The notes beneath the pieces were generated by a model. The model saw only the letters and a program-made list of their open reading frames with translations. It was not told the origin of the DNA and ran no database searches. DNA of 64,000 bases from Luzula sylvatica. Its lineage: Eukaryota; Streptophyta; Magnoliopsida; Poales; Juncaceae. Positions 23,301 through 36,510 of the stretch are shown here, in pieces. Position 1 is the first letter of the stretch. Every line of letters starts with the position of its first letter. Made by a program: the position numbers and the translations under genes. The stretch spans positions 43,800,215 through 43,864,214 of the forward strand of contig OX326961.1 of the NCBI GenBank assembly GCA_946800325.1, given 5' to 3'.

Positions 23301-25032
23301 TTATTTTGGAATCTTTGTTTCTCTTCTGGTTATCGGCAAGATGATAAGAATTTTAAGACTTGTTCGAGTATTTTAGGAGTTTTGCTGGCAATTAAATTTA
23401 CCATTGTTTTGTTACAAAAAATGAAATTAAACGCAAAATAAAATCTATTGTGAGAAATTGTGGGTTCAAATTTATATCAATGAAAAAAGAATCATTAGCC
23501 TTGTCCATTTATTATGAAAAAAAAATCTGTGAATTTATCTTTCCTTACTAGAAAGAAAATTTATATTTTGATAGTTCAATTTAAATTTCTTCTATCACTA
23601 AGTTTAGTTAGATGTATACTAGAAGAAAATTATGAAAGAAACTGAGTTAATACTAGAAGAATTCAGCCTAGACATAAACTAATTGGGCAGGTCTGGACGT
23701 TTGGACAGCGCCTAGCGCCTAGGCAGCCGTCTAGACCGATTTTTACAATCATAGTCAATAGTAAAAAAAAATGTAGTTTACAATATGTAAAAATATGTAA
23801 TTTCAATTTTTTTTTTAATAAATAATAGGTTTAATGATGCAATTTGTATTTAAGTATTTGTAACTACTTCTTAGTAAACTTATTTATGTATTATAATTTG
23901 TGTTATGTTAATTGTAAAAAAATATTATCTTCCAATAAAACGATGAATCATATGAGCACATTTCATATTTTAGATTCAACTGAAAAAAAAGCAATTAGGA
24001 AAGAGCTAATTAAAAACTAAAAAGGAAGAATGCATTTATAAAAAAAAATTGTTCTAGCCGTCGCTAATTGTACATGGATCCTCATATATTTTTTATTAGC
24101 AATTAGGAAAGAGCTAACTAAAAATTATCTTCCAAGGGCTTTTATTACCAAAAAAAAAAAAAAAAAAAAAAATCAGGGGCTCTAGCCGTCGGTGGATCCT
24201 TATATATTTTTGAAAATATATAATTCTAAATCATGTATTTCAAATATTATTGTTCGGGATTTTTGTTAAAACATATCAATTTATATTTATACTAGTTATC
24301 ATTGATTAAAATTAAATTATCAAAAACAGATATTTACTTTTATTTTTTTATTAATTAATGAGTTTGCGTATTCTGGAATATTAGATTTTGGAATGTATTT
24401 CAATGTCCATGAACCGTAGGTTTCAAATTCATGATTTCGCTCAAATACACCAAATCAAATCATGATTTTGTATAAGAAATCACGTACATACAATACAAAT
24501 ACAGTTCACTTAATTACAACAAATCGAACCTGCCAAGTGAAAGATCGAAAGAGATGGCTGACTATCCTTTAATAGATTTAAATGAAAGACAAAATTACCT
24601 TTATTCAAAATCTTGATTTAAATTGCAAAAAGGAACGATCTTTAACGAAAAGCAAGAATCGAATATATAAACCGAACAATTTAAGTTTTACGGATCCAAT
24701 TTGATTGCATTAATCGAGTTGATTCTGAAATATTATCATTCAAACATTAATTACTGGTTAACTTTGTCAAAGAAGCCGGACCTACTCTGTTTTACTTTTA
24801 CCTCAACAAGAGTTTTTTCTAATTGAAGTTCCTCAACTCGAAAAGAAGCTTTCTATACAAGAATGGTTATATTTGTAATTTTGTACTTTTTGACATATTT
24901 TCTTGTATATAAGCCACCAGTGGGTGCACCCATTGGTAAGAACAAACTCATAAAGCATGCTATGCCCTCAAATTAAAACCTAATCTTCCAAACATCAAGC
25001 CAATTGCATTTCATCTCAAAATCTCTCTATCA
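23301..25032. other. Intergenic, decayed repeats, laccase promoter side
   Basis: AT-rich sequence. A short palindromic GCGCCTAGCGCCTAGGC block at about 23710-23730 resembles the terminus of a common plant transposon family. A run of about 22 A lies at 24150-24171. Around 24900-25030 is the likely promoter and leader of the laccase gene (TATATAAG at 24906). No gene was seen. Confidence 0.5.
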
Positions 25033-27467
25033 ATGCCGAACTCGAGAATGGCTCGTGCAATGTTAGGCTCATTCATATCGAATCTTCTTCTCTTATCGCT
25101 CGCGCTTGTTTACGTGGACGCAGAAACGCAATACCACGACTTCGTTGTATGTAACCTCATATTCATATTCACATTCAAATCCCTTTGTCATTTTACTATT
25201 TTGATGTATATATAGGTTCAAGAGACGCCGGTGAAGAGGCTGTGCAAGCGACAAACCATCATAACCATCAACGGCCAATTTCCCGGACCGGCTCTCATGG
25301 TAACCGATGGAGACACACTCGTCATTAAAGTGACTAACTCGGCACGATACAACATTACTCTTCACTGGTACATATATAAACAGTTAGTTAAACATATATA
25401 CTGATCGAAATGCAAGTAAATTTGTTGTGTGATTAGGCATGGGATAAAACAAATAAGGACAGGATGGGCGGATGGACCAGACTACATAACGCAATGTCCG
25501 ATTGTACCGGGAGCGAGTTACGTGTACCAGTTCACCATACAGGATCAAGAGGGGACTCTCTGGTGGCATGCACATGCTCAATGGCTCAGAGCCACCGTGC
25601 ATGGTGCTCTCATAATTTACCCCAAATTGGGCAAATCGTATCCATTCACGAAACCCCAAAGAGAATTCCCTATTATACTCGGTATTTAGTTAACTTAGTT
25701 GCACATAATTTTCATCCATTATTTGGTTACAAATGCCATTTTGTCGGCATAATTTATTATCTTAATGAGCTATTGGGCCGAGAGGAAAATTAAGGATCCG
25801 TTAGGTAAGAAAGTTTCAATCTTTTGAAAGATAGCCTTACCTAATGTAGATATTTTCGAAGCTTGAGGGTGACACAAAGCTTGAAAAGAAAATTAGTTAT
25901 AATTAACTTGCAACTCAGGTAATTGCTAACTAACCTTCAGGCTTCAGCCTTACACAGCCACAAGTGGCAATTAAATGTAAAATATATCTTAAGTAATTTT
26001 AGAAAGTTTAACTAATCATGGTGTGTCCATGTAGATAAAATCATAAAAGTAGATAAGAGGGTTATGTTCTTGAGATAAATCTTGTAAATATGTAACTGGT
26101 ATTTTTAATTTTTTCAATATATTGAGATAGGGTGCAAATGTGACACAACTATTTTGGTGTATAGGGGAATGGTGGGATGGAGATCCAAACCAGGTCTTAA
26201 GACAGGCAACTTTGACCGGCGCAGCTCCGAATGTATCGGACGCTCTCACCATCAATGGCCGTCCAGGCGATCTTTTCCCATGCTCCAACCAAGGTATATA
26301 CTGATAATAGTTTTACATATAATTTCATATTTTATAAATAACTTAACAAAATCATGATTCTGCATAATAATAGGAACCACCATAGTCCCAGTGGCATCAG
26401 GCGAGACCAATCTCTTCCGGTTCATAAATGCAGCCATGAACACGCTACTATTCGTCTCCATTGCGGGCCATACCATGACCGTCGTTGCAACGGACTCGGC
26501 CTACACGAAACCCTTCACCACGACTGTAGTACTATTGGGTCCGGGCCAGACAACTGATGTTCTTGTCACGACAGACCAAGAGCCAGGCCGATATTACATA
26601 GCCGCACGAGCTTACTCAAGTGCACAAGGTGTCCCATTCGACAACACAACCGCCACCGCAATTCTCGAGTACAAATTTGCCGGCTGCACTGCGGTCCATG
26701 GTGCGATAAACTCACCTCCTCCCTTGGTTCCCCTTCTTCCGGCCTATAATGATACCGATACTGCTAGAGCATTTTCAACTGCGTTACGTAGCCCTTGTCC
26801 TGTGAACGTCCCTGACCCAGTCGACGAAAATCTCTTTTTCACCGTTGGATTAGGGCTTTTCGCCTGTCCTCTAGGTATGATTTGTGGCGGGCCCAACGGG
26901 AATACCCGTTTCGCTGCTAGCATAAACAACGTGTCGTTCGTCTTTCCGAGTACATTGTCTTTATTACAAGCGTATTATTTTAACGTCCCCGGAGTTTACA
27001 CTGATGATTTTCCTCCGAAGCCACCGATTATATTCGATTTCACCGCAAATAATATCAGTCAGTCATTAGTACAACCAATACAAGGGACCAAAGTTTACAC
27101 GGTTAAATTCGGCTCGGTTGTCCAAATCGTGTTTCAAGGCACGAATATAGTAGGAGGAGAAGAACATCCAATGCATATACACGGCTACCAATTTTACGTT
27201 CTTGCAAGCGGGTTCGGTAACTTTGACCCCGAAACGGATCCAGATAAATTTAACCTTGTTGACCCGCCTGAGAGGAACACAATTGGAGTGCCTGTCAATG
27301 GGTGGGCCGTTGTACGATTCGTTGCCGATAATCCAGGTATTTGGCTTGTACATTGCCATATTGATGCTCATTTGACTTGGGGGTTGGCAATGGCCTTCAT
27401 TGTTGAGAATGGAGAAGGAGAATTTGAAAGCTTGTTGCCTCCTCCTGTAGATCTTCCTGTTTGCTGA
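25033..27467 (+). CDS. Laccase (secreted multicopper oxidase)
   Basis: A p-diphenol:oxygen oxidoreductase of the apoplast, acting in phenolic or monolignol oxidation (family knowledge). Five exons (25033-25146, 25216-25367, 25437-25681, 26165-26293, 26374-27467) join in phase to 577 aa, the normal laccase length. A hydrophobic signal peptide ([15 protein letters not shown]) precedes the mature protein. All copper sites are visible: HWHG (88-91), WWHAH (131-135), HPMHIHG (478-484) and HCHIDAH (540-546) with leucine as the axial position, 10 residues after the Cys. The ATG at 25033 is the first of two in frame; MARAM follows six codons later. Similarity leans to the LAC7/LAC14 type, but subgroup assignment is uncertain. 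No break or missing residue was seen. Confidence 0.93.
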
Positions 27468-27903
27468 AACATGGATACGTAGAATATATTGTTTGATAAT
27501 CCTTTATGCCTCTATAGTTTAATATTCTTCATTGTTATGGAGTTCATTATATGATTGTGCACTCTAGAGGGTTAATGTTATGTAATCTCATTTAGTAGAT
27601 GTAGTATAGATTTGATCTATTTGGATTATATTTTACAGGTAGAAGCTTGTGTTATTCATATAACCATATATATAATCAAGAAAGGAAAATTTAAGTTGAA
27701 TTCATATTCTAAAATTTAAATTGAATTCATATATAATTCAAGTACAATCTAATATAATTACATTGATTCAAATATATTGTTCAAAATTTAACCATAATGT
27801 TATGTTATTTAGATCTACCTTAACGAACTCGTCAATATAGACACGCTGATATTTTTGTGAATTTATCGGAATATATTTGTGTCACAAGTTAAATAGTCAC
27901 TTA
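27468..27903. other. Laccase 3' region
   Basis: AT-rich, with near-AATAAA signals but none that is decisive. No gene was seen. Confidence 0.5.
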
Positions 27904-27912
27904 TTTATATTA

Positions 27913-28217
27913 GAGTGGTGATGCATGTCCCCCTTAAATTCTCCTAGATTGATTGATGTGTTGGCGTCTGCATTAATGATGATGATAAACCATGAATATT
28001 TAATTTTGTCTATCATGTATAGGAAAAGAATATAAAAAAAATCCACCGTTTCATACATCATTAATTTATTTAATATTTTAAACAAGCTGATTTGCCACCA
28101 TTTATAATATTAATAATCAAATTTAAATTTATAAATTTAGAAAAGAAATTATTTGACCGAATTAATATACCGTTTAACATGCGTTAAACGGATACACATG
28201 AATAAAAATATCATTAA

Positions 28218-28258
<41 letters not shown>

Positions 28259-28630
28259 CATTAAAAATAAAAATAATGAGTTAGCAAAAGTTAGCAAAAC
28301 AAAAACGAAAATACTTTGTTTAAAAAAAGATTGAAAATAAAATAACAAAAATTTATTAATATAAATATGACTTGCCATGTGTAAAATTAAATATAATAAA
28401 TAATTAAATAAATCAAATCATTTTTTAATAATTTGATTTACCACATAATAAATATCGTTTACCATCTAATTAATACGATTTTGCCACCTAATTAATATCA
28501 TGTATTAATTTGCATAATTTAATTGTTTATCATGTATTAATTTGAATTAAACATTAAATTGAGTCAATTAAATTCTTGTCAACACATCAATGATTGTAGG
28601 GAAATGTAAAGGGGACAAATATAATTTTTC
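27913..28630. mobile_element. Mutator-like MITE, family B (718 bp), perfect 9-bp TSD
   Basis: The left end is GAGTGGTGATGCATGTCCCC and the right end GGGGACAAATATAATTTTTC. Both flanks are TTTATATTA (27904-27912 and 28631-28639). Sub-terminal arms are TTGATGTGTTGGC and GTCAACACATCAATG. The interior holds an (AT)n microsatellite at 28220-28257, which probably explains the unusual length. Confidence 0.8.
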
Positions 28631-28639
28631 TTTATATTA

Positions 28640-30441
28640 TACTAAACACTTTGTGTTATTTTGAATTTAGTATTTTTACTGACTCATCATTTCGATTAGC
28701 TTCACAAGTACATTTATGAAAACACATGAATTCCGTTGAAAATTTATTATAACTAGAGGGTACCTTGTTCCGCTTCAGATAAGGCTAAGGCCTTGTTTGC
28801 ATGCTAAGTTTTGATGATTAATTTTGCTTGAAAGCTGAGTTTTACATAGGAATGAAATTAAGGTGTTCGCATGCATAATTGGAAGTTCAGTTTTGGATGA
28901 TTAAAAGTCTCAAAACTAGTTATAGAGGAAGAAAATATTGGGTTTCAAAAGCTTATCTCTAAATGGATTTTTTGAAGAGAGAAAAATGTTGGGTTTGCAT
29001 GCCACATAGGATATTAGAACATATTTTTTTATCAAGTTAAATATTAATACATAATAAAAATGTAAGAATAGTAATAATAAATGAAAGAATAAAAAGATAA
29101 TACATAATTAAAAATGTATTTAGAAATTATTATTATTAATTAATAATAATTGTAACAATTAAAATTGTATTTAGAAATTATTATTATTATTGTAATAATG
29201 ATAATAAATTAATATATAATTAAAAATACATTTAGAAATTAATAATAATAATAATAATAAATTATTCATACTTAAAAATGTATTTAGAAATTAATGATAA
29301 TAATAATTGTAATTTTAAAAATTATACATAATTAAAAATGTATTTATAAATTAATAAATAAATAAATAATTGCATAGCAATTATATTGACAAAATCAAGG
29401 AATTAAGACATGGACTACAATTTCAAAGAAAATAAAAAAAGTATTTTTGTATCACAAAATGAATATGTGGTGTCTACAACACAATATACACTTGATAACA
29501 TATACATTACGAGTATTTACTACTATTTTTTTTTTTTAATGAGTCAAACAATAAAACTTGCACTGATAAAATACACCAAAACACTAATGATATACATTGT
29601 TACGAAAAATTTGGGAACAAGAGAGGGGGAGAGGTCCGGACCCCTACATAAATATGTCATGTACATGATAGTTAGATTTTGTCAATATAATATTTGAATA
29701 AATATACACAACAAGATGTCTTGGTGGCCTTGCATTTACTTGATATGTTGTATTGTGATGGCATGGGATTTAATATGTGTATGTGCCAACTCATCGTCTC
29801 ATTGTCAATTCTTCTGCGATATCATGTTGCGTAACATTACTCATAATTCTCTGTGATTAAGTTCAACCGTTATAAATAAAAAAAATAAAACGAGATTCTG
29901 ATCCCACGATTTTAAACAAAATATCAATAATTTAAATAGTGTTGCAATATCAGCGCTATAACGCAAATAACGGTAAACATTTCTCAAACACAAATATCAT
30001 AATCTACTAGAAAACGGTGTTATATAACCGTTATAACGAACAATAACAATGATCAAGTGTAAAATGCAATATAAACACTATGAACCGATATATCGTAATG
30101 TTAAAACATTACAAAATATTAATCTATTGCATATTTCTATTATATACGACAATATAATAAAAAGAATTACTACTACACTTGTTTGTGTGCCACAAACGAA
30201 TTTATAAGGCTAGTAAAACATATGCATGAACTTCGACAATCGGCACCTCCCAAAAATCTCCCACCAGATATTACTATACAATAATTCGAGAGACAAATCA
30301 AGGAATTAAGACAGAGACTATAATACAATCGAAAAATAATGCGAAAAAATATATTTGTATATTTTGTCACCCCAAATTCAACAAGGGGTACATAATCCAA
30401 AGAGCCTCGTGTGGCACGTTCAGCCGTATGGGCCAAATTCT

Positions 30442-30475
<34 letters not shown>

Positions 30476-31811
30476 TGGGAACTTGGATTATTTTATTTAT
30501 GGGCCTGTATCCTATGCGAATCCGATTCACCCCGTAGCCGACGGCCCATGCAACTCATATTCGAGGCACCATCGCCATTGCTACGAAGCTTCCTTGTTTC
30601 ATCTACCAATGTGCACACGTGCACAACTATCATTCTTTTAGTTCTTTCATGCCCAAACTACCATTCATTAATCAAATAATCAGGACATATATTTCGTATA
30701 AAAGAAATTGAGGATTCACTACGCAAAAACTACACGTCTGGATAGATTGTATAATAGTTGTTAAAATTTCGACAAAACGATTCAATTCGGATATATAATC
30801 TTAATTTGATAGAATTATGATAGAATTTTTATTCAAGACATAAGATTTTCTAGAATGTTATATATTTACGATTTTACGTTTTCATTGTCGACTCACAAAA
30901 TAATTAATTTCCAAGATGATTATAATCTCATGTCTAATTAAGTAAATTGGAATACAAAATGAAAGGTGATATGAATATTGCAAGCATAAAATAATTTATT
31001 TTTTTCCACATATATTTTATTTATTTTAATTGTACTTAACTTATTTTTTTGAATATTATTTGTTTTATTTAATCTTCATTTGATTAATCCGGATTTGAAA
31101 TTTGTATAATATTCTACTAATTTGATTAATCCTTAATATTTTGGTTAGTCGTGGTTAACATTTGTGTAGCTACGAAAAATTATTTTTTTTGTCTATTTAT
31201 AATGTATTATTTATATGATTTCAATGAAAAATATACTCTGTCATTTAAATTATATCATTTTGTTAAGAAAATCGTGTTCGTCGGATTAACTTTTTAGTTA
31301 ATGTTTATTTTTTATAGAATCTTACGATTTAAAATACGATTTTACGATCGACTCGATTCTCCCTAAATTCGATTCTGACTACTTGGATTATATACGTATA
31401 ATAATTAGCCAAGTGTAAAGGAACCAAAAAAGAAAAAGAAAAAAACATATTTTACTCGTTTCTAAGGGATAGTAAAATGCAAGTCCTGTGCAATGATTGG
31501 CTATAATAAAGGCATATCAAAGTAGACGTGTATTTCCTTTACTCAACAAGAGTAAGACACACATATATTGGTATACAACTAGTTGGCATTTTTGTTAATT
31601 AATTATAGTCATGATATGCGTAATTACACTGTTTAAGTTAATCAACACTAATGGAGCCCTGTATGAGACAAAACTACCCTGAGATTAAGGGAACTGTTAA
31701 ACAAATTGTCCCCCATCCATGCACCGTCGGATTATAATTAACGGTTGGATTTGAATTTGGATTTGGATCTCTGAGCTCGAGGCCCCCCTCTATTATGGAG
31801 GAGTGTTGTAT
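28640..31811. other. Intergenic, low-complexity and decayed transposon sequence
   Basis: At 29080-29370 a degenerate tandem array of ATTAAAAATGTATTTAGAAA-like units (about five) alternates with AATAATAAT runs. A (CA)13 microsatellite is at 30450-30475. At 29410-29660 a diverged element resembles the one at 35700-35945 (CAAAACACTAA, TTGTTACGAAAAA). The remaining sequence is AT-rich with no supported gene; open frames across the CA repeat are artefacts. Confidence 0.5.
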
Positions 31812-31820
31812 TTGTATTAT

Positions 31821-32079
31821 GAGGCCATCTATCATGCCTCCTCAATTTCCCCACAATTATCCCACACTAATTAATTTCATAATTAGTGTGGTGAATTAAC
31901 GATTAATTCATAATTATTTATTTTTAAATATTTAGAATTAATCATTAATTAATCTGGATCTTAATTACATATTAAAATTTTAATAATCATGAATTAATCG
32001 TTAATTCACCACATTAATTTTGGAATTAATTAGTATGGGGGAATCTCAGGGGAATTGAGGGGGCAAAGTATAATTTCCC
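31821..32079. mobile_element. Mutator-like MITE, family B (259 bp), perfect 9-bp TSD
   Basis: Starts GAGGCCATCTATCATGCCTC and ends GGGGCAAAGTATAATTTCCC. Internal inverted arms are AATTAACGATTAATTCAT and its complement. Flanks are TTGTATTAT at 31812-31820 and 32080-32088, an exact match. Confidence 0.88.
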
Positions 32080-32690
32080 TTGTATTATCTAGTGGTTGAC
32101 TGGTTGAGTGGTTGTACGTATGAACACAGGGGGCCTGATACTGTTTAATTTAATCCTAAATTAATGCATTGTTAATTGTCATTAGTGAGATTAATTAAAG
32201 TTGAATAATTGCAAATAAAATGTTGATTCCCAGTTTCGGGGATCTATAATGGGTAGGTCCCACCTGTCAGTGGCATGATTGTAATTAATTTATAGCTGAT
32301 AAATTCTTATTTATGGTGTAGTTATCTCTCTCTATTAATTACCTTTGGTGTGTTCATTTAATTAAATGCTTAATGGTGTGGTTATCTTTAATAATTATTG
32401 TTAATTAGTTTATGGTGTAGTAGAGGTCCCTACCCTAGAGAACTTGAGTTAGGCTTAATTCGATTCGATTAAGGCCAAATCAATTTTCTTGTCCGAATCA
32501 TATTTTTTTTTGTTTTTTTTTTTGTTTTGAAGTGAAACATAATTTATGAATCATGAAATTTTTCGTTTTTCATTTTTTATTTGTGATATCAATGGGACTT
32601 GAACTCTTGATATTTGATATCTTGTCCGAATCATAATTAAATCATCTCTAGCCAAAGTTGCGAATAGCTATATGCAACATTGTTGATTTT

Positions 32691-32844
32691 GACAATAACC
32701 TCATAGCCCGGTTTGCTGAGTGTTTGACACGATAAAATTATATGTTGTAGAAGTTATGAGTTCGAATCTCATCGACATCATAATAAAAAAAATATAAGTA
32801 ATAGTAACGAGAAGCGATCCCTTGTTGGGTACCAGTAAAAAAAA
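32691..32844 (+). mobile_element. tRNA-derived SINE, copy 1, 12-bp TSD
   Basis: An A-box-like TAGCCCGGTTTGCTGAGTG near 32704 and a B box GAGTTCGAATCTCA near 32758 give the Pol III promoter spacing of a tRNA-derived SINE. The 3' end has an A-rich tail (AAAAAAAA). The duplication ATTGTTGATTTT is exact on both sides (32679-32690 and 32845-32856). Confidence 0.88.
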
Positions 32845-33168
32845 ATTGTTGATTTTCCTCGTAGTGTCATTTTCATAATGGACAAAAATAACATTTTTAT
32901 GTTGGCAAAACAAATAATATCGTAAAAAATCACAAAAATGCTACAAAAATGCAACGTAGAACATTTGACCTTCGTAACACGCTATATCGTTGCTACATCA
33001 CAAAATTTGCAACATCGTCTCTCGTACGTATGATTCTTAACTATCATGATAGTTTATCTCAAATGTAAAATATCATTTGATTATCGGTAGGTGATTACTC
33101 ATTGTCTGCCAAAAGAACATTAACTAACTATAAATAGAGTTTTAGAAAGTTTATTACGGAGTAAGCTC

Positions 33169-33388
33169 AGGGCCGTCCCAAGGGTTTAAGAGACCCTAAG
33201 CAAAATCATAAACCTAACTAAATTTTTTTTATAATGGACCATAAATTTTTATATCATACTATGTAATTTGTTAAAATGGACCCCAAAATTTTTATAATAG
33301 ACTCCAAATTTTAAAAATTATACTACATAATTTGTTTTCGTGGACCCGAAGCCCGGACTTTATTTTTTGTATTAATGGGCCGGCTCTG
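33169..33388. mobile_element. hAT-type MITE (220 bp), perfect 8-bp TSD
   Basis: Termini are CAGGGCCGTCCCAAGGG and GGGCCGGCTCTG (inverted, with mismatches), the classic hAT CAGGGCCGGCCC form. The 8-bp duplication AGTAAGCT is exact (33161-33168 and 33389-33396). It is non-coding inside. Confidence 0.92.
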
Positions 33389-33399
33389 AGTAAGCTACA

Positions 33400-33986
33400 T
33401 AACTTAATTAGATCAGTAAAGATTCAATAAAAAAACACAAATCATAATGATAAAAATCATACATGGATTAACATTTTTTTTATCTTAGCGCATGTACAAA
33501 TTTTCTTCACCAGATAAACTAGGATTTCTGAGGATCAAGCAATCAAATCTTAAATATTATCAAAAATAAAAACAAACAAAAACACCCTAAAACAAATGAT
33601 ATTAACTTTGTTGCATCAAATTTGACAGAGATTCCGCGTAACTAAAAATTTCTTAATTAACCAGATTTACAATAATTTTCACATTTTGCATGGGTTTAAA
33701 AACTAAACGCGCTTATGAATTTCCACATGAGGGCAACTCACAACAATACAAGAATCATTTCAACAACCAAATAAGAATCAAAATTCTATAATGACATGGA
33801 CGTGTACGTTAAGCAAATTAATACTCCTTAATACTTTACTAATCTTAAATTAATTGAGAACCCGGTTTAATTAGCCAGCCCACCTTTTAATATTAGGATT
33901 ATTTAATTAATTGCATATGATACTACCATATTGAAGCAAAGCCTTTGGTTCTTTATTCCAAGTTTCCACCAATATGCATTATATTA
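33400..33986. other. Intergenic, nothing recognised
   Basis: AT-rich spacer with no supported ORF, RNA or repeat boundary. Confidence 0.55.
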
Positions 33987-33995
33987 TATATATAT

Positions 33996-34246
33996 GAGTA
34001 GTGATGTACACCCCCTAGTATTTCTCCCAACGTTCTTGATGACGTGGACATGATTTAACATCTTCAAAATTAACACATAAATAAATTATTTAACATCTTA
34101 ATTTATAGTTTAATTATTTTAATTTATGATTGAACATACAATTAAAATGTTAAATCATAAATTAAAATGTTAATTTTTAAAATTTTAAATCATATTTATG
34201 TCGTCAAGAATGTGAGAGAGAGGTGGGGGTATGTTCAACATTTTCC
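33996..34246. mobile_element. Mutator-like MITE, family B (251 bp)
   Basis: Starts GAGTAGTGATGTACACCCCC and ends GTTCAACATTTTCC, matching the 41.4 kb copy. It has inverted arms TTAACATCTT/AAAATGTTAA. Flanks are TATATATAT at 33987-33995 and 34247-34255; this is consistent with a 9-bp duplication but low in complexity. It ends about 180 bp upstream of the PADRE gene start. Confidence 0.75.
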
Positions 34247-34428
34247 TATATATATAGACCACCACTAGGAAATATATAATGACAGTAATAACTAATAACA
34301 CGGTCCCCCCTCTTATATATACGCTCAAGAGAGAAGAGGGCCAGAATAAGACCAATTTTCTTGAAGGGTTTTTTGATAAATCAATCATAATCTCCATTAG
34401 TTTCGAGTTCTTTAGAGCGAGACGAAAA

Positions 34429-34899
34429 ATGGGTAACAGTCTGAAGTGCTGCTTGGCTTGTGTTCTCCCGTGCGGAGCCTTCGATCTTATCCGAGTCGTT
34501 CATTTAAATGGCCGAATCGACGAGTTTAGCCCACCAATCACAGTACGCGAAATCACGGAGGCCAATCCGAATCATATACTAAGCAGCCCGTGCTCGCAGG
34601 GCGGGGCGCGTCGAATATTGATCGTGTCGCCGGACTCAGAGCTCAAGCGAGGCCAATTATATTTCCTAATCCCCTCGTCGTCCGTGCCTGAGAAGAAAGG
34701 AAGGACACAGAAGAAAAGGAGCAATAGTTATAAGCATTCGAGATGCGGGTCGGTTAATAGTAGCTCTTGCAAGGTGTCTAACGGAGATAATTACTTGGCC
34801 GAGATTTTGGCCGAGAGTAAACCGTGTCATTATCGCAGGCGTAGTGTTCGCGGTGCCGTTTGGAGGCCGAAACTTCCAAGCATTCCCGAAGAAGTTTGA
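34429..34899 (+). CDS. PADRE/DUF4228 domain protein, likely N-myristoylated
   Basis: A small, single-exon, 156-aa plant protein. It starts MGNSLKCCLAC, a strong N-myristoylation and palmitoylation signal that suggests membrane attachment. The body (FDLIRVVHLNGRIDEFSPPITVREI..., then LSPDSELKRGQLYFLIP-like text) is the DUF4228/PADRE domain, whose members are often induced by pathogens or abiotic stress (family knowledge). The C-terminal part is Ser/Arg/Lys-rich, ending VWRPKLPSIPEEV, a tail often seen in this family. The ATG at 34429 is chosen over the longer open frame because it gives the family N-terminus. Its biochemical role is unknown. Confidence 0.85.
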   Translation: MGNSLKCCLACVLPCGAFDLIRVVHLNGRIDEFSPPITVREITEANPNHILSSPCSQGGARRILIVSPDSELKRGQLYFLIPSSSVPEKKGRTQKKRSNSYKHSRCGSVNSSSCKVSNGDNYLAEILAESKPCHYRRRSVRGAVWRPKLPSIPEEV

Positions 34900-35999
34900 G
34901 AAGATCAAACTCTTTTTTTCCTTTTTTTTTTTTCTTTCTATGTATATATGGAAACTTTTTGAAATTTTTGAGATAGAACTTAATTCTATCTTTTAAGGTT
35001 TTAATTACTTGATACATCTAAATTTTAATGATTAGGAATTAATATAAAAGGGGAGATGAGATGAGAAATACAAAATATATTGTAATTAGGTTTATCGATC
35101 GAGTTACATAACTTACATTACATGGAGATTGATGTGCATGAGAGAGAATTTTTGTATGTGATTATATTGGGAAAAGAGAGTTAATAGGCTCGAGGTGAGG
35201 GAAAGAAGAGAGAAGTGAATTTAAAAATGCAAATACCGTTTGTAATCATATGCAATGTGTACTTGAACCAATGCAGATTTCCATGAATCTATAGAATCTC
35301 GTGCTTCATATTGTCTTATTTTCATGCAGTCAAAGTTTCTATTTCTATTTGAATCTTATTTACTATACCTCCTCCTTTTTTATAATTTTATATATATTAG
35401 CTAGAAACATAACAAATAAAAATGTTAATTATGGTGATACTTTTCATGCCTTGTGAAAAGTGAAAATCGTTAAGATTTGAAGTCATTCAAACATATTATA
35501 GTTCAAGCGTACTTCATGATATATTAAACTAATTTTAGTATTTTACATAGCTAGTCACGAAAAAATAATGACGAGAACCAAGAAATGAAGAATGAAGTAA
35601 AGAAGCTCTCACAAGCAAAGATAAACAAATATGATTTCCTTTACAGCTAATATCTACATTTTGTATACAACTTAGACACAACAATTGGCCAAACAAACTC
35701 ATGGCTCGGAGCTATCAGGATTTAACACACATGCACAATGGCAGATATTGACACGATTTTTTTGAAAGACAAAATGAAATACTGATTTTGAAATTACGTT
35801 ATACGATTTTTTTGGAGGACAAACAACAATTTTTACATTGTTATACGGATAAAAATACACCAAATCACTAAATATATATACCTTGTTCGGAAAAAATCTT
35901 GGGGTACGACCGTCCTCCCTAACCTCTAAGATTCTCCCCTGCACATGCATATGATTCTATCCAATACATTATAAAAAAAAAAGTTTAACAAACCAATAT
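34900..35999. other. Intergenic with one decayed element
   Basis: 3' region of the PADRE gene, then AT-rich spacer. At about 35700-35945 lies a diverged element (GATTTTTTTGGAGGACAAAC..., GACCGTCCTCCCTAACCTC). A related copy in opposite orientation is at 49620-49830 and another at 38420-38630; no clear termini were fixed. Confidence 0.5.
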
Positions 36000-36006
36000 A
36001 TTATAA

Positions 36007-36502
36007 CTATGTTGCGCGGATACTTCAAAAAATGAATCGTACCCGTATCGGATACGGATACGCTACCGATATGTATCCGATACTCTACGTGACGTATCGG
36101 ACTATTTTAGTATATAAATTTGAACCGATACGATTCCGATACGGCTGGATACGGTTTTGATACGGCGGGATACGGTTCCGATACGGCTGATCCATTGTTT
36201 TTTGTTATTTTGTCCAATTTAAAAATATCCAATAATTTTACTATTCAATAGTATTTTACATCATATATTTTTTTATTTTACTTATTCGTAAAATATCCAA
36301 ATCAATATAACAACATCTTGATTTTTATAATTATTTAATAAAAATATTTAAATATATATATATATATATTTAATTATATTAAAATAATATTAAATAATGT
36401 ACATATATAAAGTATCGTATCCTAGAGTTTTCAAAAAATGTCGTATCGCCGTATCCGTATCGTATCGGATACGATACTCGTACTCGTATCCGTGCAACAT
36501 AG
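36007..36502. mobile_element. hAT-like foldback element rich in GGATACG units
   Basis: The termini are inverted: CTATGTTGCGCGGATAC at the left and GTATCCGTGCAACATAG at the right. Both arms carry many GATACG/CGTATC units (36050-36190 and 36420-36490), and the middle is AT-rich. The 7-bp flank ATTATAA occurs at 36000-36006 and 36503-36509; the second copy is also part of the target duplication of the next element. Confidence 0.8.
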
Positions 36503-36510
36503 ATTATAAA

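Noticed and set aside
30173..30679. Frames across the (CA)n repeat
   Set aside because: The protein is dominated by THTHTH or VCVC text generated by the microsatellite.
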